A stretch of DNA of 64,000 nucleotides from Afipia sp. GAS231 (GTDB taxonomy: Bacteria; Pseudomonadota; Alphaproteobacteria; Rhizobiales; Xanthobacteraceae): contig NZ_LT629703.1 in assembly GCF_900103365.1 (NCBI RefSeq), positions 6,930,501-6,994,500 on the forward strand. The letters run 5' to 3'. Of this stretch, positions 1 to 7,999 are shown piece by piece (within the stretch, counting starts at the first letter, position 1; each line of letters begins with the position of its first letter). The notes under the pieces were generated by a model. The model made no database searches. It was not told where the DNA came from and was given only the letters and a program-made list of their open reading frames with translations. Made by a program: the position numbers and the translations under genes.

Positions 1-543
1 GCCAAGGATCTCGTGCCGGCCACGGGCGAGTTGTTGCGGAAGGTTCTGGAAGATGCAGGGTCGGCTGATGTCACGGTGATCGGCAATTCGGCGGGCGCCG
101 GATTGGGGCTGGCGGCGGCCCAATGGTTGCGCGACTCCGGATATCCGCAACCGAACCGGCTGGTGCTGATCTCGCCCGGGGTGAATGCGGCGGTGAACCG
201 GCCGGAGCAGGTCGCGATTGCCGCACGTGATCCGATCCAGGACATTCCGGGTATCATCGAAGCGGGACGTCTCTATGCCGGCAAGCTGGATATCGAGCAT
301 CCCTATGTCAGTCCGTTGCATGGCGATTTCCACGGGCTGGCGCCGATGATCGTGTTCTCCGGCACGCTCGACCTTCTCTATCCCGACAGCGTCGAGCTGG
401 CCGCCAAGGCGCGCGCGGCGGGTGTGCCGGTCGAGCTTCATCTGCGACGGGGCCAGCCGCACAATTATGCGGGAATGCCGACGCCCGAAGGCCGGCAGGC
501 GCGGGCGATCATCCTGCGCGCCGTTGCCAAGGCACCGACGTGA
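1..543 (+). CDS. alpha/beta hydrolase fold-3 esterase, 5' partial
   Basis: The C-terminal part of an alpha/beta hydrolase of the hormone-sensitive-lipase/acetyl-esterase type. The frame is open from base 1, so the start and the oxyanion HGG segment lie outside the window. The nucleophile elbow is GNSAG (about residues 28-32 of the visible part). A DLLYPDS segment fits the acid and QPHNYAG fits the catalytic His. Such enzymes hydrolyse short acyl esters in the cytoplasm; the substrate cannot be told from sequence. The next gene begins about 170 bp downstream on the same strand and may or may not be co-transcribed. Confidence 0.85.
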   Translation, partial: AKDLVPATGELLRKVLEDAGSADVTVIGNSAGAGLGLAAAQWLRDSGYPQPNRLVLISPGVNAAVNRPEQVAIAARDPIQDIPGIIEAGRLYAGKLDIEHPYVSPLHGDFHGLAPMIVFSGTLDLLYPDSVELAAKARAAGVPVELHLRRGQPHNYAGMPTPEGRQARAIILRAVAKAPT

Positions 544-709
544 TCGTTGTCACACGAGGCCCCGCTAATCGCGTCTGACCGGAAAAATGCGCTAACATGG
601 GTCGGACCGGACCGGGTTGCGAAAAATATTCCGAGAAGGGCGCTCCAACCTGTCGGTTCCGCCCGATCCCGTTCGTCTTGCATCCAGAACGATGCATGGG
701 AGACCAGGA

Positions 710-1927
710 ATGGAAAATTCTCGCTATCGCTGGGTGATCGTCGCGGCCGGCGGCTTGCTCGGCTGTGTCGCGATCGGCGGCATGTTCTCGCTGCCGGTGT
801 TTTTGCAGCCGATCGCGCGGGATACCGGCTGGTCCGTGACAGGCGTATCCAGCGCCATGACGATCGGCTTTCTGGCGATGGCCTTCACCAGCATGATCTG
901 GGGCACGCTGTCGGACCGGTTCGGGCCGCTGCCGGTGGTGCTATCAGGCTCGGTCATGCTGGCGACGAGCCTCGGGCTTGCAAGCCTCGCAACCTCGCTG
1001 GTCGCGTTCCAGTTCATCTTCGGACTGATGGTCGGCGCCTCCTGTGCAGCGATCTTTGCGCCGATGATGGCGACCGTCACCGGCTGGTTCGACACCCATC
1101 GCAGTCTGGCGGTATCGCTGGTCTCGGCCGGCATGGGCATAGCGCCGATGACGATGGCGCCGTTCGCCGCCTGGCTGGTGTCGCAGCATCACTGGCGCAC
1201 CTCGATGCAGCTGGTGGCGCTGGTCGTCGCACTCATCATGATCCCGGTCTCGCTGTTGGTGCGCCGCGCGCCGGCGCTTGCGAATCCGGCGTCCGTGCCG
1301 TCGGACGATCCGGCGCAGGCGGAGATGACACTCGGACAGGCGCTGCGCTCGCCGCAATTCGTCATCCTGCTGCTGACCAACTTCTTCTGCTGCGCCACCC
1401 ATTCGGGGCCGATCATTCACACCGTCAGCTACGCCATCAGTTGCGGCATTCCGCTGGTCGCCGCCGTCACCATCTACAGCCTTGAGGGTTTTGCCGGGCT
1501 GGGCGGGCGCATCGCCTTCGGCCTGTTAGGCGATCGCTTCGGCGCCAAGCGCGTGCTGGTGCTCGGTTTGCTGGCGCAGGCGTTCGGCGCGCTCGGTTAT
1601 GTCTTCGTGCGCGAGCTCGCCGCGTTCTACGCGGTCGCCGCACTGTTCGGCTTCATCTATGCCGGCACCATGCCGCTCTATGCGGCGCTCGCCCGCGAAA
1701 ACTTTCCGCTGCGGATGATGGGCACCGTGATCGGCGGCACCGCGATGGCGGGCAGCCTCGGCATGGCGACCGGTCCGCTCGCCGGCGGCCTGATCTACGA
1801 TACGTTTGCGAGCTACACGTGGCTCTATGTCGGCTCCTGGATCATGGGCCTCGGCGCGTTCTTCATCGCCATGACATTCCGCCCGGTGCCGAAGCTGCTG
1901 CCGGCGCCGGCGCCGGTGCCGGCGTGA
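710..1927 (+). CDS. MFS transporter
   Basis: A 405-residue major facilitator superfamily permease with about 12 hydrophobic segments. The loop 2-3 signature appears as GTLSDRFGP (about residues 62-70) and a second copy as GLLGDRFGAKR after helix 8. Family members of this kind (monocarboxylate/oxalate-like) move small organic acids or drugs across the inner membrane; the substrate is not deducible. The ATG at 710 was chosen because MENSRYRWVIV begins the first helix and GGGAGACC lies just upstream. A longer frame from 617 would add 31 polar residues. Confidence 0.85.
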   Translation: MENSRYRWVIVAAGGLLGCVAIGGMFSLPVFLQPIARDTGWSVTGVSSAMTIGFLAMAFTSMIWGTLSDRFGPLPVVLSGSVMLATSLGLASLATSLVAFQFIFGLMVGASCAAIFAPMMATVTGWFDTHRSLAVSLVSAGMGIAPMTMAPFAAWLVSQHHWRTSMQLVALVVALIMIPVSLLVRRAPALANPASVPSDDPAQAEMTLGQALRSPQFVILLLTNFFCCATHSGPIIHTVSYAISCGIPLVAAVTIYSLEGFAGLGGRIAFGLLGDRFGAKRVLVLGLLAQAFGALGYVFVRELAAFYAVAALFGFIYAGTMPLYAALARENFPLRMMGTVIGGTAMAGSLGMATGPLAGGLIYDTFASYTWLYVGSWIMGLGAFFIAMTFRPVPKLLPAPAPVPA

Positions 1928-1932
1928 TGCCG

Positions 1933-2349
1933 TCACTTCACCAGGGTCAGCGCGGGCTTGCCTTTCTCGAGGACATAGGTCGCAAGCTCGCTCGCCTTGA
2001 CGCTGCCGACGTTCTTGGCCGCATGGATCGTTCCGGCGGGGATGAAGAGAACGTCGCCGGCTTTCAGCGTGGCCGGCGGCTTGCCCTCGATCTCGTATTC
2101 CAGCGTGCCTTCGAGGACGTAGATGATCTCTTCGCCCGGATGGGTGTGGCGGCCGAAGGCTGCACCCGGCGCAAAGTCAACGCGCACCTGGAACGCCTCG
2201 TGGCCGGGAATGCCGAGATCATGCCGCTGCAGATCGGTTCGCGTGATGCCCGCCGGCTGGGCCCGCGCGACGTGGAACGCCGAAGCCCCTCCCAACATCA
2301 GCACCGCGATCGCCAAAGCACGCGCGGTCCTCATCAACATATCGCTCAT
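1933..2349 (-). CDS. secreted cupin-domain protein
   Basis: A 138-residue small cupin with an N-terminal signal peptide (hydrophobic ALAIAVLMLGGASAF, likely cleavage near ARAQ). The cupin metal motif is complete: RHTHPGEEIIYVLEG supplies two His and a Glu, and PAGTIHAAKN supplies the last His. This is the single-domain cupin_2 fold; periplasmic members are often annotated as mannose-6-phosphate-isomerase-like, and no substrate is known here. Its 3' end lies 5 bp from the MFS stop, so the two genes converge. It runs in the same direction as the VOC gene upstream and could share its transcript. Confidence 0.85.
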   Translation of the reverse strand: MSDMLMRTARALAIAVLMLGGASAFHVARAQPAGITRTDLQRHDLGIPGHEAFQVRVDFAPGAAFGRHTHPGEEIIYVLEGTLEYEIEGKPPATLKAGDVLFIPAGTIHAAKNVGSVKASELATYVLEKGKPALTLVK

Positions 2350-2391
2350 GTCTGCTCCCTTCGGTTTCCGCGCCTCACGTTGTGCCGCCGC

Positions 2392-3051
2392 TCACTGCGG
2401 CAGTGCCTCGCCGGCCTGCTCCTTGACGATATAGTCGGCGTACCAGTCCGGCCAGTTCGTGTCGTGCGCGCCACCAGTGCGCTTCTCGTGTTCGCCATGC
2501 GCGGCGGCGGCACGGCGGAGCGCAGCGGCAAGATCGGTCGGCGAACCAAAATTCGTGTCCGCCTCAACGCGGCCGGCCAATCGCGCCGTGATTTCCTGCA
2601 ACAGCCAGCCATTGCCGTCGGGATCGCTGAACGAGGCGAACGAACGGTAGCTGCCGTGTTCCGGATCGGCGCCGCGGACCCGAACCCGCCCGGAAATATA
2701 GGGCTCGTCGGTGCCGGCGTGCACCTCGCCGGCGCCATGAAACACCTCGCTCACATCGACCCCGCGCGCAACCAGTGCAGCGCGGGCGGCCTCGATATCG
2801 GACACGATCAGGTAAAGGCCCCGCGCCGAGCCGGGCGCCGCCGACGTGACGTTGTTGCCGAAGATGACGGAGGCATTGGAGCCCGGTGGCGTGAACTGAA
2901 TCACGCGCCAGCCGTCAGCGGAAGCAAAGTCGGCATCCAGCCGCCAGCCGAGTTTTTGGTAGAACGCCTTGGCGCGATCGACGTCGGAGACGGGGATGAC
3001 GACGATCTCGAGTTTCATATCGATCCTCGCCGTCTTCTTGAGATCACTCAT
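2392..3051 (-). CDS. VOC (glyoxalase/bleomycin resistance) family protein with C-terminal extension
   Basis: A 219-residue protein. Residues about 12-140 form a vicinal-oxygen-chelate domain (start KLEIVVIPVSDVDRAKAFY, end FSDPDGNGWLLQEI), the fold of glyoxalase I-like and extradiol-dioxygenase-like enzymes. The last 70 or so residues are an added tail ending in NWPDWYADYIV, which I recognise as a recurring extension in rhizobial VOC proteins and which may be a small helical domain. The ATG at 3051 has AAGGAG 6-7 bp upstream; the open frame extends to 3537 but would run through the divergent arsR gene. The divergent arsR region probably controls it. Confidence 0.85.
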   Translation of the reverse strand: MSDLKKTARIDMKLEIVVIPVSDVDRAKAFYQKLGWRLDADFASADGWRVIQFTPPGSNASVIFGNNVTSAAPGSARGLYLIVSDIEAARAALVARGVDVSEVFHGAGEVHAGTDEPYISGRVRVRGADPEHGSYRSFASFSDPDGNGWLLQEITARLAGRVEADTNFGSPTDLAAALRRAAAAHGEHEKRTGGAHDTNWPDWYADYIVKEQAGEALPQ

Positions 3052-3231
3052 GGGTCTCTCCTTGATGTCTGTGCCGGGGACGGCGACTTCAGGCGCCGCG
3101 CAGGCCAGATGGAATGCCGCAAACCTAGATTGCTGCGATCTCCGGGCGAATATCTGTCCTTCGTCAGACACTCTTTCGCTCCGCGAGCGAATGCACCGGC
3201 AAGGGAGCGCAACCACGAAGTCGTGATATGA

Positions 3232-3265
3232 ATTAGCGTTGACTAATGAATTAGCTCGAGCTAAT
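3232..3265. promoter_or_regulatory. two tandem ArsR-type operators
   Basis: Two copies of ATTAG-N6-CTAAT lie 18 bp apart between the divergent VOC and arsR genes: an imperfect one at 3232-3247 and a perfect 16-bp palindrome at 3250-3265 (ATTAGCTCGAGCTAAT). The second ends 8 bp before the arsR ATG. Placement and symmetry fit autorepression by the adjacent winged-helix regulator. Confidence 0.65.
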
Positions 3266-3273
3266 GGTTCTCC

Positions 3274-3603
3274 ATGATCGAAGCCGCCCCCATTAATGCC
3301 GTCATGCGCGCACTTGCCGATCCGACCCGGCGGGCGCTGTTCGAGCGCGTCGTCGGCGCGCATGAAATCACGGTGGCGGAGCTGACAAAAGGCAGCGGGG
3401 TGACGCAGGGCGCCATCTCGCAGCACCTCAAATCGTTGAAGCAGGCCGGCCTCGTCGCCGAACGACCTGAGGGCCGAAACGTTTATTACCGTGCCGCGCC
3501 GGAGGGGCTCGCCCCGTTGTTCGACTGGATGAGCCACTACGCGCTGTTCTGGAACGACCGCTTCGCCAACCTGCGCACGCTTCTGAAGGAGATCGATCCA
3601 TGA
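3274..3603 (+). CDS. ArsR-family winged-helix transcriptional regulator
   Basis: A 109-residue HTH_20/ArsR-type repressor. The winged helix spans about residues 10-80 (ALADPTRRALFERVV, then recognition helix GVTQGAISQHLKSLKQAGLV and wing RPEGRNVYYRA). No clustered Cys metal site is visible, so it is probably not a metal sensor but one of the ArsR proteins paired with an SRPBCC partner. Its stop overlaps the start of the next gene (ATGA), so translation is coupled. Two palindromes immediately upstream are the likely autoregulatory sites. Confidence 0.9.
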   Translation: MIEAAPINAVMRALADPTRRALFERVVGAHEITVAELTKGSGVTQGAISQHLKSLKQAGLVAERPEGRNVYYRAAPEGLAPLFDWMSHYALFWNDRFANLRTLLKEIDP

Positions 3604-4082
3604 GTGACGCCGCGTTACAGTCCGACACCCAGGAGTCCGCCACGCAAGACATCGTGGTCGAGGCCAACCTCCCGCACGCGCCGGAGGCGATCTGGAAGGC
3701 GCTGACGACAGGCGAGCTGATTGCCCGCTGGCTGCAGATGCAGCCGACCGGCTTTGAGGCAGTGAAGGGCAAGCAGTTCACCTATCAAACCACAGCGGCC
3801 GGGGCCTGGGATGGCGTCATCCGTTGCGAGGTGCTCGAAGCCGTTCCGCATCAACGCTTGGTCTATTCCTGGAAGGGCGGGCACGAGTCCAACATCGGTT
3901 ACGGCTCGCTGCTCGACACCGTCGTGACCTGGACGCTGCAACGGATCGAACGCGGGACGCGGCTTCGCATGGAGCATTCCGGCTTCGTGCTGCCGAAGAA
4001 CGACAGCGCCTACAAGAACATGAGCGGCGGCTGGAAGAAGGTCGTCCCGCGCGTCGGCGAGATCGCCGGCGAACAGGGCTGA
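3600..4082 (+). CDS. SRPBCC (AHSA1/START-like) family protein
   Basis: A 160-residue protein with an AHSA1-type helix-grip fold: VEANLPHAPEAIWKALTTGELIARWL, then FTYQ, VLEAVPHQRLVYSWKGG and the C-terminal GGWKKVV helix. These domains bind hydrophobic ligands; ArsR-SRPBCC pairs are common in proteobacteria but the ligand is generally unknown. It is coupled to arsR by a 4-bp overlap. The sequence just upstream, after residue 1, is acidic and Ser-rich and may be disordered. Confidence 0.85.
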   Translation: MSDAALQSDTQESATQDIVVEANLPHAPEAIWKALTTGELIARWLQMQPTGFEAVKGKQFTYQTTAAGAWDGVIRCEVLEAVPHQRLVYSWKGGHESNIGYGSLLDTVVTWTLQRIERGTRLRMEHSGFVLPKNDSAYKNMSGGWKKVVPRVGEIAGEQG

Positions 4083-4195
4083 CGCCGCTCTCAATACGAA
4101 CGCAAATTTCCAAGGGGCAGGGGCCCAGCACGTGATGCCGGTTCGGCAGATGCCGAGCCATGTCTGCAATCGACCAAGCAACCAAGAGGTCAGTC

Positions 4196-4930
4196 ATGAA
4201 GTTGAACGTCGTATCTGCCAACGAATGGGAAGCTGCACGCCAGGAACTGCTGGTGAAGGAAAAGGCGCTCACGCGCGCCCGCGACGCCATGGCCGCCGAG
4301 CGCCGGCGGATGCCGTGGATGGACGTGGAAAAGAACTACGTGTTCGAGGGTCCGCAGGGCAAAGCGAGCCTGCGGGATCTGTTCGAAGGCCGCCGCCAGT
4401 TGATCGTCTATCGCGCCTTCTTCGAGCCCGGCGTGCACGGCTGGCCCGAGCAGGCCTGCCGCGGCTGCTCCATGGTCGCCGACCAGGTCGCCCACCTCGC
4501 GCATCTGAACGCGCGCGACACCACGCTGGTATTTGTCTCGCGCGCGCCGCAGGCCGACATCATCAGCCTCAAGGCGCGGATGGGCTGGGAGATGCCGTGG
4601 TACACCGTCACCGACAGTTTTGATGCCGACTTCGGCGTCGGCGAGTGGCACGGCACCAACGCGTTCATCCGCGACGGCGACCGTGTCTTCCGCACCTATT
4701 TCATCAAGAGCCGCGGCGACGAAGCGCTGGGAAGCACCTGGAGCTATCTCGACATGACCGCGCTCGGCCGCCAGGAGGCGTGGGAAGAATCGCCCGCGGG
4801 TTATCCGCAGACTCCTCCGTACAAATGGTGGAATTGGCACGACAGCTACGTCCCCGGTGCTGCGCCCGACCAGCGCTGGGTCGAAGTCTCCGATGCCGGC
4901 GAAGTCGCCATGCGGAAACAGGCGAGCTGA
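4196..4930 (+). CDS. DUF899 family thioredoxin-like protein
   Basis: A 244-residue member of the DUF899 family, which has a thioredoxin-like fold and no settled function. Recognisable segments are ELLVKEKALTRARDAMAAERRRMPW, the CRGCSM Cys pair in the thioredoxin-like region, and the C-terminal KWWNWHDSY. The ATG at 4196 was preferred over 4160 because AGAGGT lies 6 bp upstream and homologous starts fall at this point, as far as I recall. It follows arsR-SRPBCC on the same strand after 113 bp and probably belongs to the same stress or detoxification cluster. Confidence 0.8.
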   Translation: MKLNVVSANEWEAARQELLVKEKALTRARDAMAAERRRMPWMDVEKNYVFEGPQGKASLRDLFEGRRQLIVYRAFFEPGVHGWPEQACRGCSMVADQVAHLAHLNARDTTLVFVSRAPQADIISLKARMGWEMPWYTVTDSFDADFGVGEWHGTNAFIRDGDRVFRTYFIKSRGDEALGSTWSYLDMTALGRQEAWEESPAGYPQTPPYKWWNWHDSYVPGAAPDQRWVEVSDAGEVAMRKQAS

Positions 4931-4945
4931 CGGGCAGGCGCGGCC

Positions 4946-5233
4946 ATGAGCCTTCAGCAGGGCCCCGTCGCACGGCCGCGCCGGCTATGGCTCGAAGCAG
5001 GCGTGGACCGCTGGCTGTCGCTGGCGGCCGCGCCGACCTTCGCCGTCATGGCGCTGCTGTCGGCCATTCCCGGAGGCGGGGCACTCGAGGAATTCTGTTC
5101 GAGCGCAGGCGCGTCCCCGCTCGGCGGCATGATCCCGATGTATCTCTTGATGAGCGCCTTTCATTCGGCGCCGTGGTTGAGATTGATCGCAAACACCTGG
5201 CGAAATTTGTCGAAGGAAACGATACATGAGTAA
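4946..5233 (+). CDS. small membrane protein, unknown function
   Basis: A 95-residue protein with two hydrophobic stretches (LAAAPTFAVMALLSAIPG and GGMIPMYLLMSAFHSAPWL), so a two-helix inner membrane protein is likely. No family was recognised. It lies 15 bp after the DUF899 gene and its end overlaps the next gene by 8 bp, which supports a real translated gene within the operon. Confidence 0.65.
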   Translation: MSLQQGPVARPRRLWLEAGVDRWLSLAAAPTFAVMALLSAIPGGGALEEFCSSAGASPLGGMIPMYLLMSAFHSAPWLRLIANTWRNLSKETIHE

Positions 5234-5645
5234 AGCCTATACCGGCGGCTGCACCTGCGGCGCGATCCGCTATTCCATTTCTTCCGAACCTGTTTTCATG
5301 AATCACTGTCAGTGCCGCGACTGCCAGCGCAACAGCGGCGCCGGGCACGGATCCTTTCTGACCTTCGCCGGGCGCGGCGACGTCAAACTCAGCGGAGACG
5401 CCAAACAGCGGGACATCGTCGCCGACAGCGGCAACGTCAAGACATCAGGCTTCTGCCCGACCTGCGGCGCGCCGGTCTGCCTGACGTTTGCGGCGATGCC
5501 CGACCTTTTCACCGTGACGGCCGCAAGCCTCGATGATCCCGCCCGTTTCCGGCCGCAGGCGGTGACGTACGCCGTGCGTGGCCACACCTGGGATCATCTC
5601 GATCCAGCCGTGCCGAAGTTCGACAAGATGCCGCCGGCGGGGTGA
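5226..5645 (+). CDS. GFA/CENP-V family zinc-binding protein
   Basis: A 139-residue GFA-domain protein. The zinc ligands are visible: GGCTCGAIRY, HCQCRDCQR and CPTCGAPVC. The family is named after the proposed glutathione-dependent formaldehyde-activating enzyme, but most single-domain members have no tested activity and may simply bind Zn and glutathione-like thiols. It is the last gene of the arsR cluster and overlaps the small membrane protein. A palindromic repeat follows within 20 bp. Confidence 0.85.
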   Translation: MSKAYTGGCTCGAIRYSISSEPVFMNHCQCRDCQRNSGAGHGSFLTFAGRGDVKLSGDAKQRDIVADSGNVKTSGFCPTCGAPVCLTFAAMPDLFTVTAASLDDPARFRPQAVTYAVRGHTWDHLDPAVPKFDKMPPAG

Positions 5646-5660
5646 TGCGGCGGGAATCGT

Positions 5661-5734
5661 AGGATGGGTGGAGCGAAGCGATACCCATCGCTTGCGCGCG
5701 GTATTGATGGGTTTCGCTGCGCTCAACCCATCCT
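5661..5734. repeat. palindromic intergenic repeat
   Basis: AGGATGGGT at 5661-5669 pairs with ACCCATCCT at 5726-5734; the inner arms (ATACCCATC / GATGGGTTTC) also pair. This gives a long imperfect hairpin between the convergent GFA and tetR genes. I recognise the motif as a common Bradyrhizobium intergenic palindrome. It may serve both genes as a bidirectional transcript end. Confidence 0.75.
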
Positions 5735-5742
5735 GCAATTGA

Positions 5743-6408
5743 TTACCGCGCCGCCACCTTGCCTGGCGTCTTCTTCGCCGGTGTCTCGCTTCCCGCCAGC
5801 GCCATCACCGAAACCGAAACCACGCGGTCGATAATCCCCTGGACGTCGTTGAGGTCGCATTGCCCCTCCGACAGCTTGGTCAGCCGCTCCTTCTCGCGGA
5901 TGGTGTGGTGCGACATCGCCAGCGCGAAATTCAGGCCCCAGTAAAGATCGACGTCGTCACGGCCGGGCATCGCGCGACGCATCGCGGCGATGAATTTTCG
6001 CAAGTGGTCGACCTCGCGGTTCTTGATGCGGCGGATCGGCGGCACCGATTCGATCGAGGCGCGGATCATGAACCGCGCAGCGGTCGAGCCTTCGCTGCTG
6101 GGGCCGAGGCAGCCGCGTAGAGTTGGCCCCACCAGCGCGCGGAAGATCTGCTCGATCGGCGCGCGGCCGCCGCCGTTCTCCTCGGCGGCCTTCAACTCGT
6201 TGAGGCGCTCGCGGTTGGTGGCAAGGCTGCGGGTGACGAACAGTTCGGCGATCAGTTCGTCCTTGGAGCCGAAATGATAATTCACCGCCGCGAGGTTGAC
6301 GTTGGCCTCGGCAACGATGTCGCGCAGCGTCACGTCGCCGAAGCCGCGGTCGGCGTAAAGCCGTTCGGCGGCGGCGAGGATCGCGGATCGGGTCTGATCG
6401 CTCGGCAT
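5743..6408 (-). CDS. TetR-family transcriptional regulator
   Basis: A 221-residue TetR regulator. The N-terminal helix-turn-helix runs from about residue 10 to 55 (ILAAAERLYADRGFGDVTL, NLAAVNYHFGSKDELI). The C-terminal half is a ligand-binding domain of the type seen in CecR/fatty-acid-responsive members, followed by a Lys/Ala-rich tail. The ATG at 6408 was chosen over 6435 because it gives a standard N-terminus. It is divergent from an acyl-CoA dehydrogenase, and a long inverted repeat lies between them, so it probably represses that gene in response to an acyl-CoA or related ligand. Confidence 0.85.
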   Translation of the reverse strand: MPSDQTRSAILAAAERLYADRGFGDVTLRDIVAEANVNLAAVNYHFGSKDELIAELFVTRSLATNRERLNELKAAEENGGGRAPIEQIFRALVGPTLRGCLGPSSEGSTAARFMIRASIESVPPIRRIKNREVDHLRKFIAAMRRAMPGRDDVDLYWGLNFALAMSHHTIREKERLTKLSEGQCDLNDVQGIIDRVVSVSVMALAGSETPAKKTPGKVAAR

Positions 6409-6435
6409 GTCCAGCCCCCATTTGGGGAGTTGCAT

Positions 6436-6466
6436 TTCAAACGTGTGTATGAAACTATCGTTTGAA
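6436..6466. promoter_or_regulatory. putative TetR operator
   Basis: A perfect inverted repeat TTCAAACG-N15-CGTTTGAA between tetR and the acyl-CoA dehydrogenase. Nested in it is GAAAC-TATC-GTTTG (6451-6464), the shape reported for PsrA-type TetR fatty-acid regulators (G/C-AAAC-N2-4-GTTT-G/C). It lies 28 bp upstream of the chosen tetR start. Confidence 0.6.
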
Positions 6467-6623
6467 GGGCCGGAAAAGTCAATGCACGTTTGCGAGCGTG
6501 CGGCGTTTCCGGCTCAACCCGTCATGTCCGTCAGCCGCGAACCGCAAAACATCTTGCGGGGCCTGCGCGGCGGGCGGACAGTGCGATCCAACAATTCCAG
6601 AAGCGAGAGACGAGGAGCGTCCC

Positions 6624-7847
6624 ATGAACTTCGATATGTCAGACCGCCAGAAAGAATGGCTCGAGCGTGTGCAGGCGTTCATGAAGGCGCATGTCCGTCC
6701 CGCGGTGCCGATTTACGACAAGCAGGATGCGGAGGGACCGCGCTGGAAGGTGATCCCGATCCTCGAAGACCTGAAAAAGAAGGCGAAGGCCGAAGGCCTC
6801 TGGAACATGTTCATGCCGCCGAATTCGCATGAAGATGACGAATTCCGCGGCGCGGGATTGACCAACCTCGAATATGCGATGCTGTCGGAAGAGATGGGTC
6901 GTATTTCCTGGGCCTCGGAAGTCTTCAACTGTTCCGCACCCGATACCGGCAACATGGAGGTGTTCATCCGCTACGGCTCCAAGGAGCAGAAGAGGAAGTG
7001 GCTGCGTCCGCTGATGGACGGCGAAATCCGCTCCGCCTTCCTGATGACGGAACCTGCCGTGGCATCGTCTGATGCGACCAATATCGAAACCCGCATCGAG
7101 AAGGATGGCGACCATTACGTCATCAACGGCCGCAAATGGTGGTCGTCCGGTGTCGGCGATCCCCGCTGCAAGATCGCGATTCTGATGGGCAAGACCGATC
7201 CGAAGGCCGCCAAGCACCAGGCGCAGTCGCAGATCCTGGTGCCGCTCGATACCCCCGGCATCAAGGTGGAGAAGATGCTGCCGGTGTTCGGCTACGACGA
7301 TGCGCCGCACGGCCATGCTCAGGTGCTGCTCGAGAACGTCCGGGTGCCGAAGGAGAATATCCTGCTCGGCGAGGGCCGTGGCTTCGAGATCGCACAGGGC
7401 CGTCTCGGCCCGGGCCGGATCCATCACTGCATGCGCACCATCGGCAAGGCCGAAGAGGCACTGGAGAAGATGGTGCGCCGGTTGTCGTCGCGTACCGCCT
7501 TCGGCAAGAAGATCATCGAGCATTCGATCTGGGAACAGCGCATCGGCGAAGCGCGCGCCGATATCGAGATGAATCGCCTCTTGTGCCTCAAGGCCGCCGA
7601 CATGATGGACAAGGTCGGCAACAAGACCGCGCAGGCCGAGATCGCGATGATCAAGGTCACGGCCCCCAACATGGCGCTGAAGATCATCGACAACGCCATC
7701 CAGGCCTATGGCGGCGCCGGCGTTTCCGACGAGGCCGGCCTGGCCAAGGACTATGCCCATATCCGCACGCTGCGGTTGGCGGATGGTCCGGACGAGGTGC
7801 ACAATCGCGCCATTGCCAGACTTGAACTTCGGAAGTATGCAAACTGA
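6624..7847 (+). CDS. acyl-CoA dehydrogenase, ACAD10/11- or LvaC-like
   Basis: A 407-residue FAD-dependent acyl-CoA dehydrogenase. Landmarks are the FAD/substrate loop [15 protein letters not shown] (about 135-149), [16 protein letters not shown], and the C-terminal [11 protein letters not shown]...[11 protein letters not shown] block, which is characteristic of the ACAD10/11 and LvaC subgroup rather than classical beta-oxidation enzymes. In that subgroup the enzyme works with a kinase on 4-hydroxyacyl-CoA, eliminating phosphate to give an enoyl-CoA. The ATG at 6624 has GAGGAG 6 bp upstream. A kinase gene of the matching type follows on the same strand. Confidence 0.88.
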   Translation: MNFDMSDRQKEWLERVQAFMKAHVRPAVPIYDKQDAEGPRWKVIPILEDLKKKAKAEGLWNMFMPPNSHEDDEFRGAGLTNLEYAMLSEEMGRISWASEVFNCSAPDTGNMEVFIRYGSKEQKRKWLRPLMDGEIRSAFLMTEPAVASSDATNIETRIEKDGDHYVINGRKWWSSGVGDPRCKIAILMGKTDPKAAKHQAQSQILVPLDTPGIKVEKMLPVFGYDDAPHGHAQVLLENVRVPKENILLGEGRGFEIAQGRLGPGRIHHCMRTIGKAEEALEKMVRRLSSRTAFGKKIIEHSIWEQRIGEARADIEMNRLLCLKAADMMDKVGNKTAQAEIAMIKVTAPNMALKIIDNAIQAYGGAGVSDEAGLAKDYAHIRTLRLADGPDEVHNRAIARLELRKYAN

Positions 7848-7887
7848 CGTCACTCAAACGAACGGGAGCAGCGATGCCTGCTCCCGG

Positions 7888-7972
7888 CCGTCATTCCGGG
7901 GCGATGCGACAGCATCGAACCCGGAATCTCGAACTTCCGGGTCTGGTCCTTCGGACCATCCCGGAATGACGG
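7888..7972. repeat. palindromic intergenic repeat
   Basis: CCGTCATTCCGGG at 7888-7900 is the exact reverse complement of 7960-7972, and the inner segments also pair. It is a REP-like hairpin between the dehydrogenase and the kinase, of a type frequent in Bradyrhizobium. It could stabilise the 3' end of the upstream message. Confidence 0.75.
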
Positions 7973-7999
7973 AATAAAAAGATGTAAGGGAGCGTCATC

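Noticed and set aside
547..1485. A 312-residue frame overlapping the MFS transporter
   Set aside because: Arg/His-rich shadow of the transporter frame with no domain.
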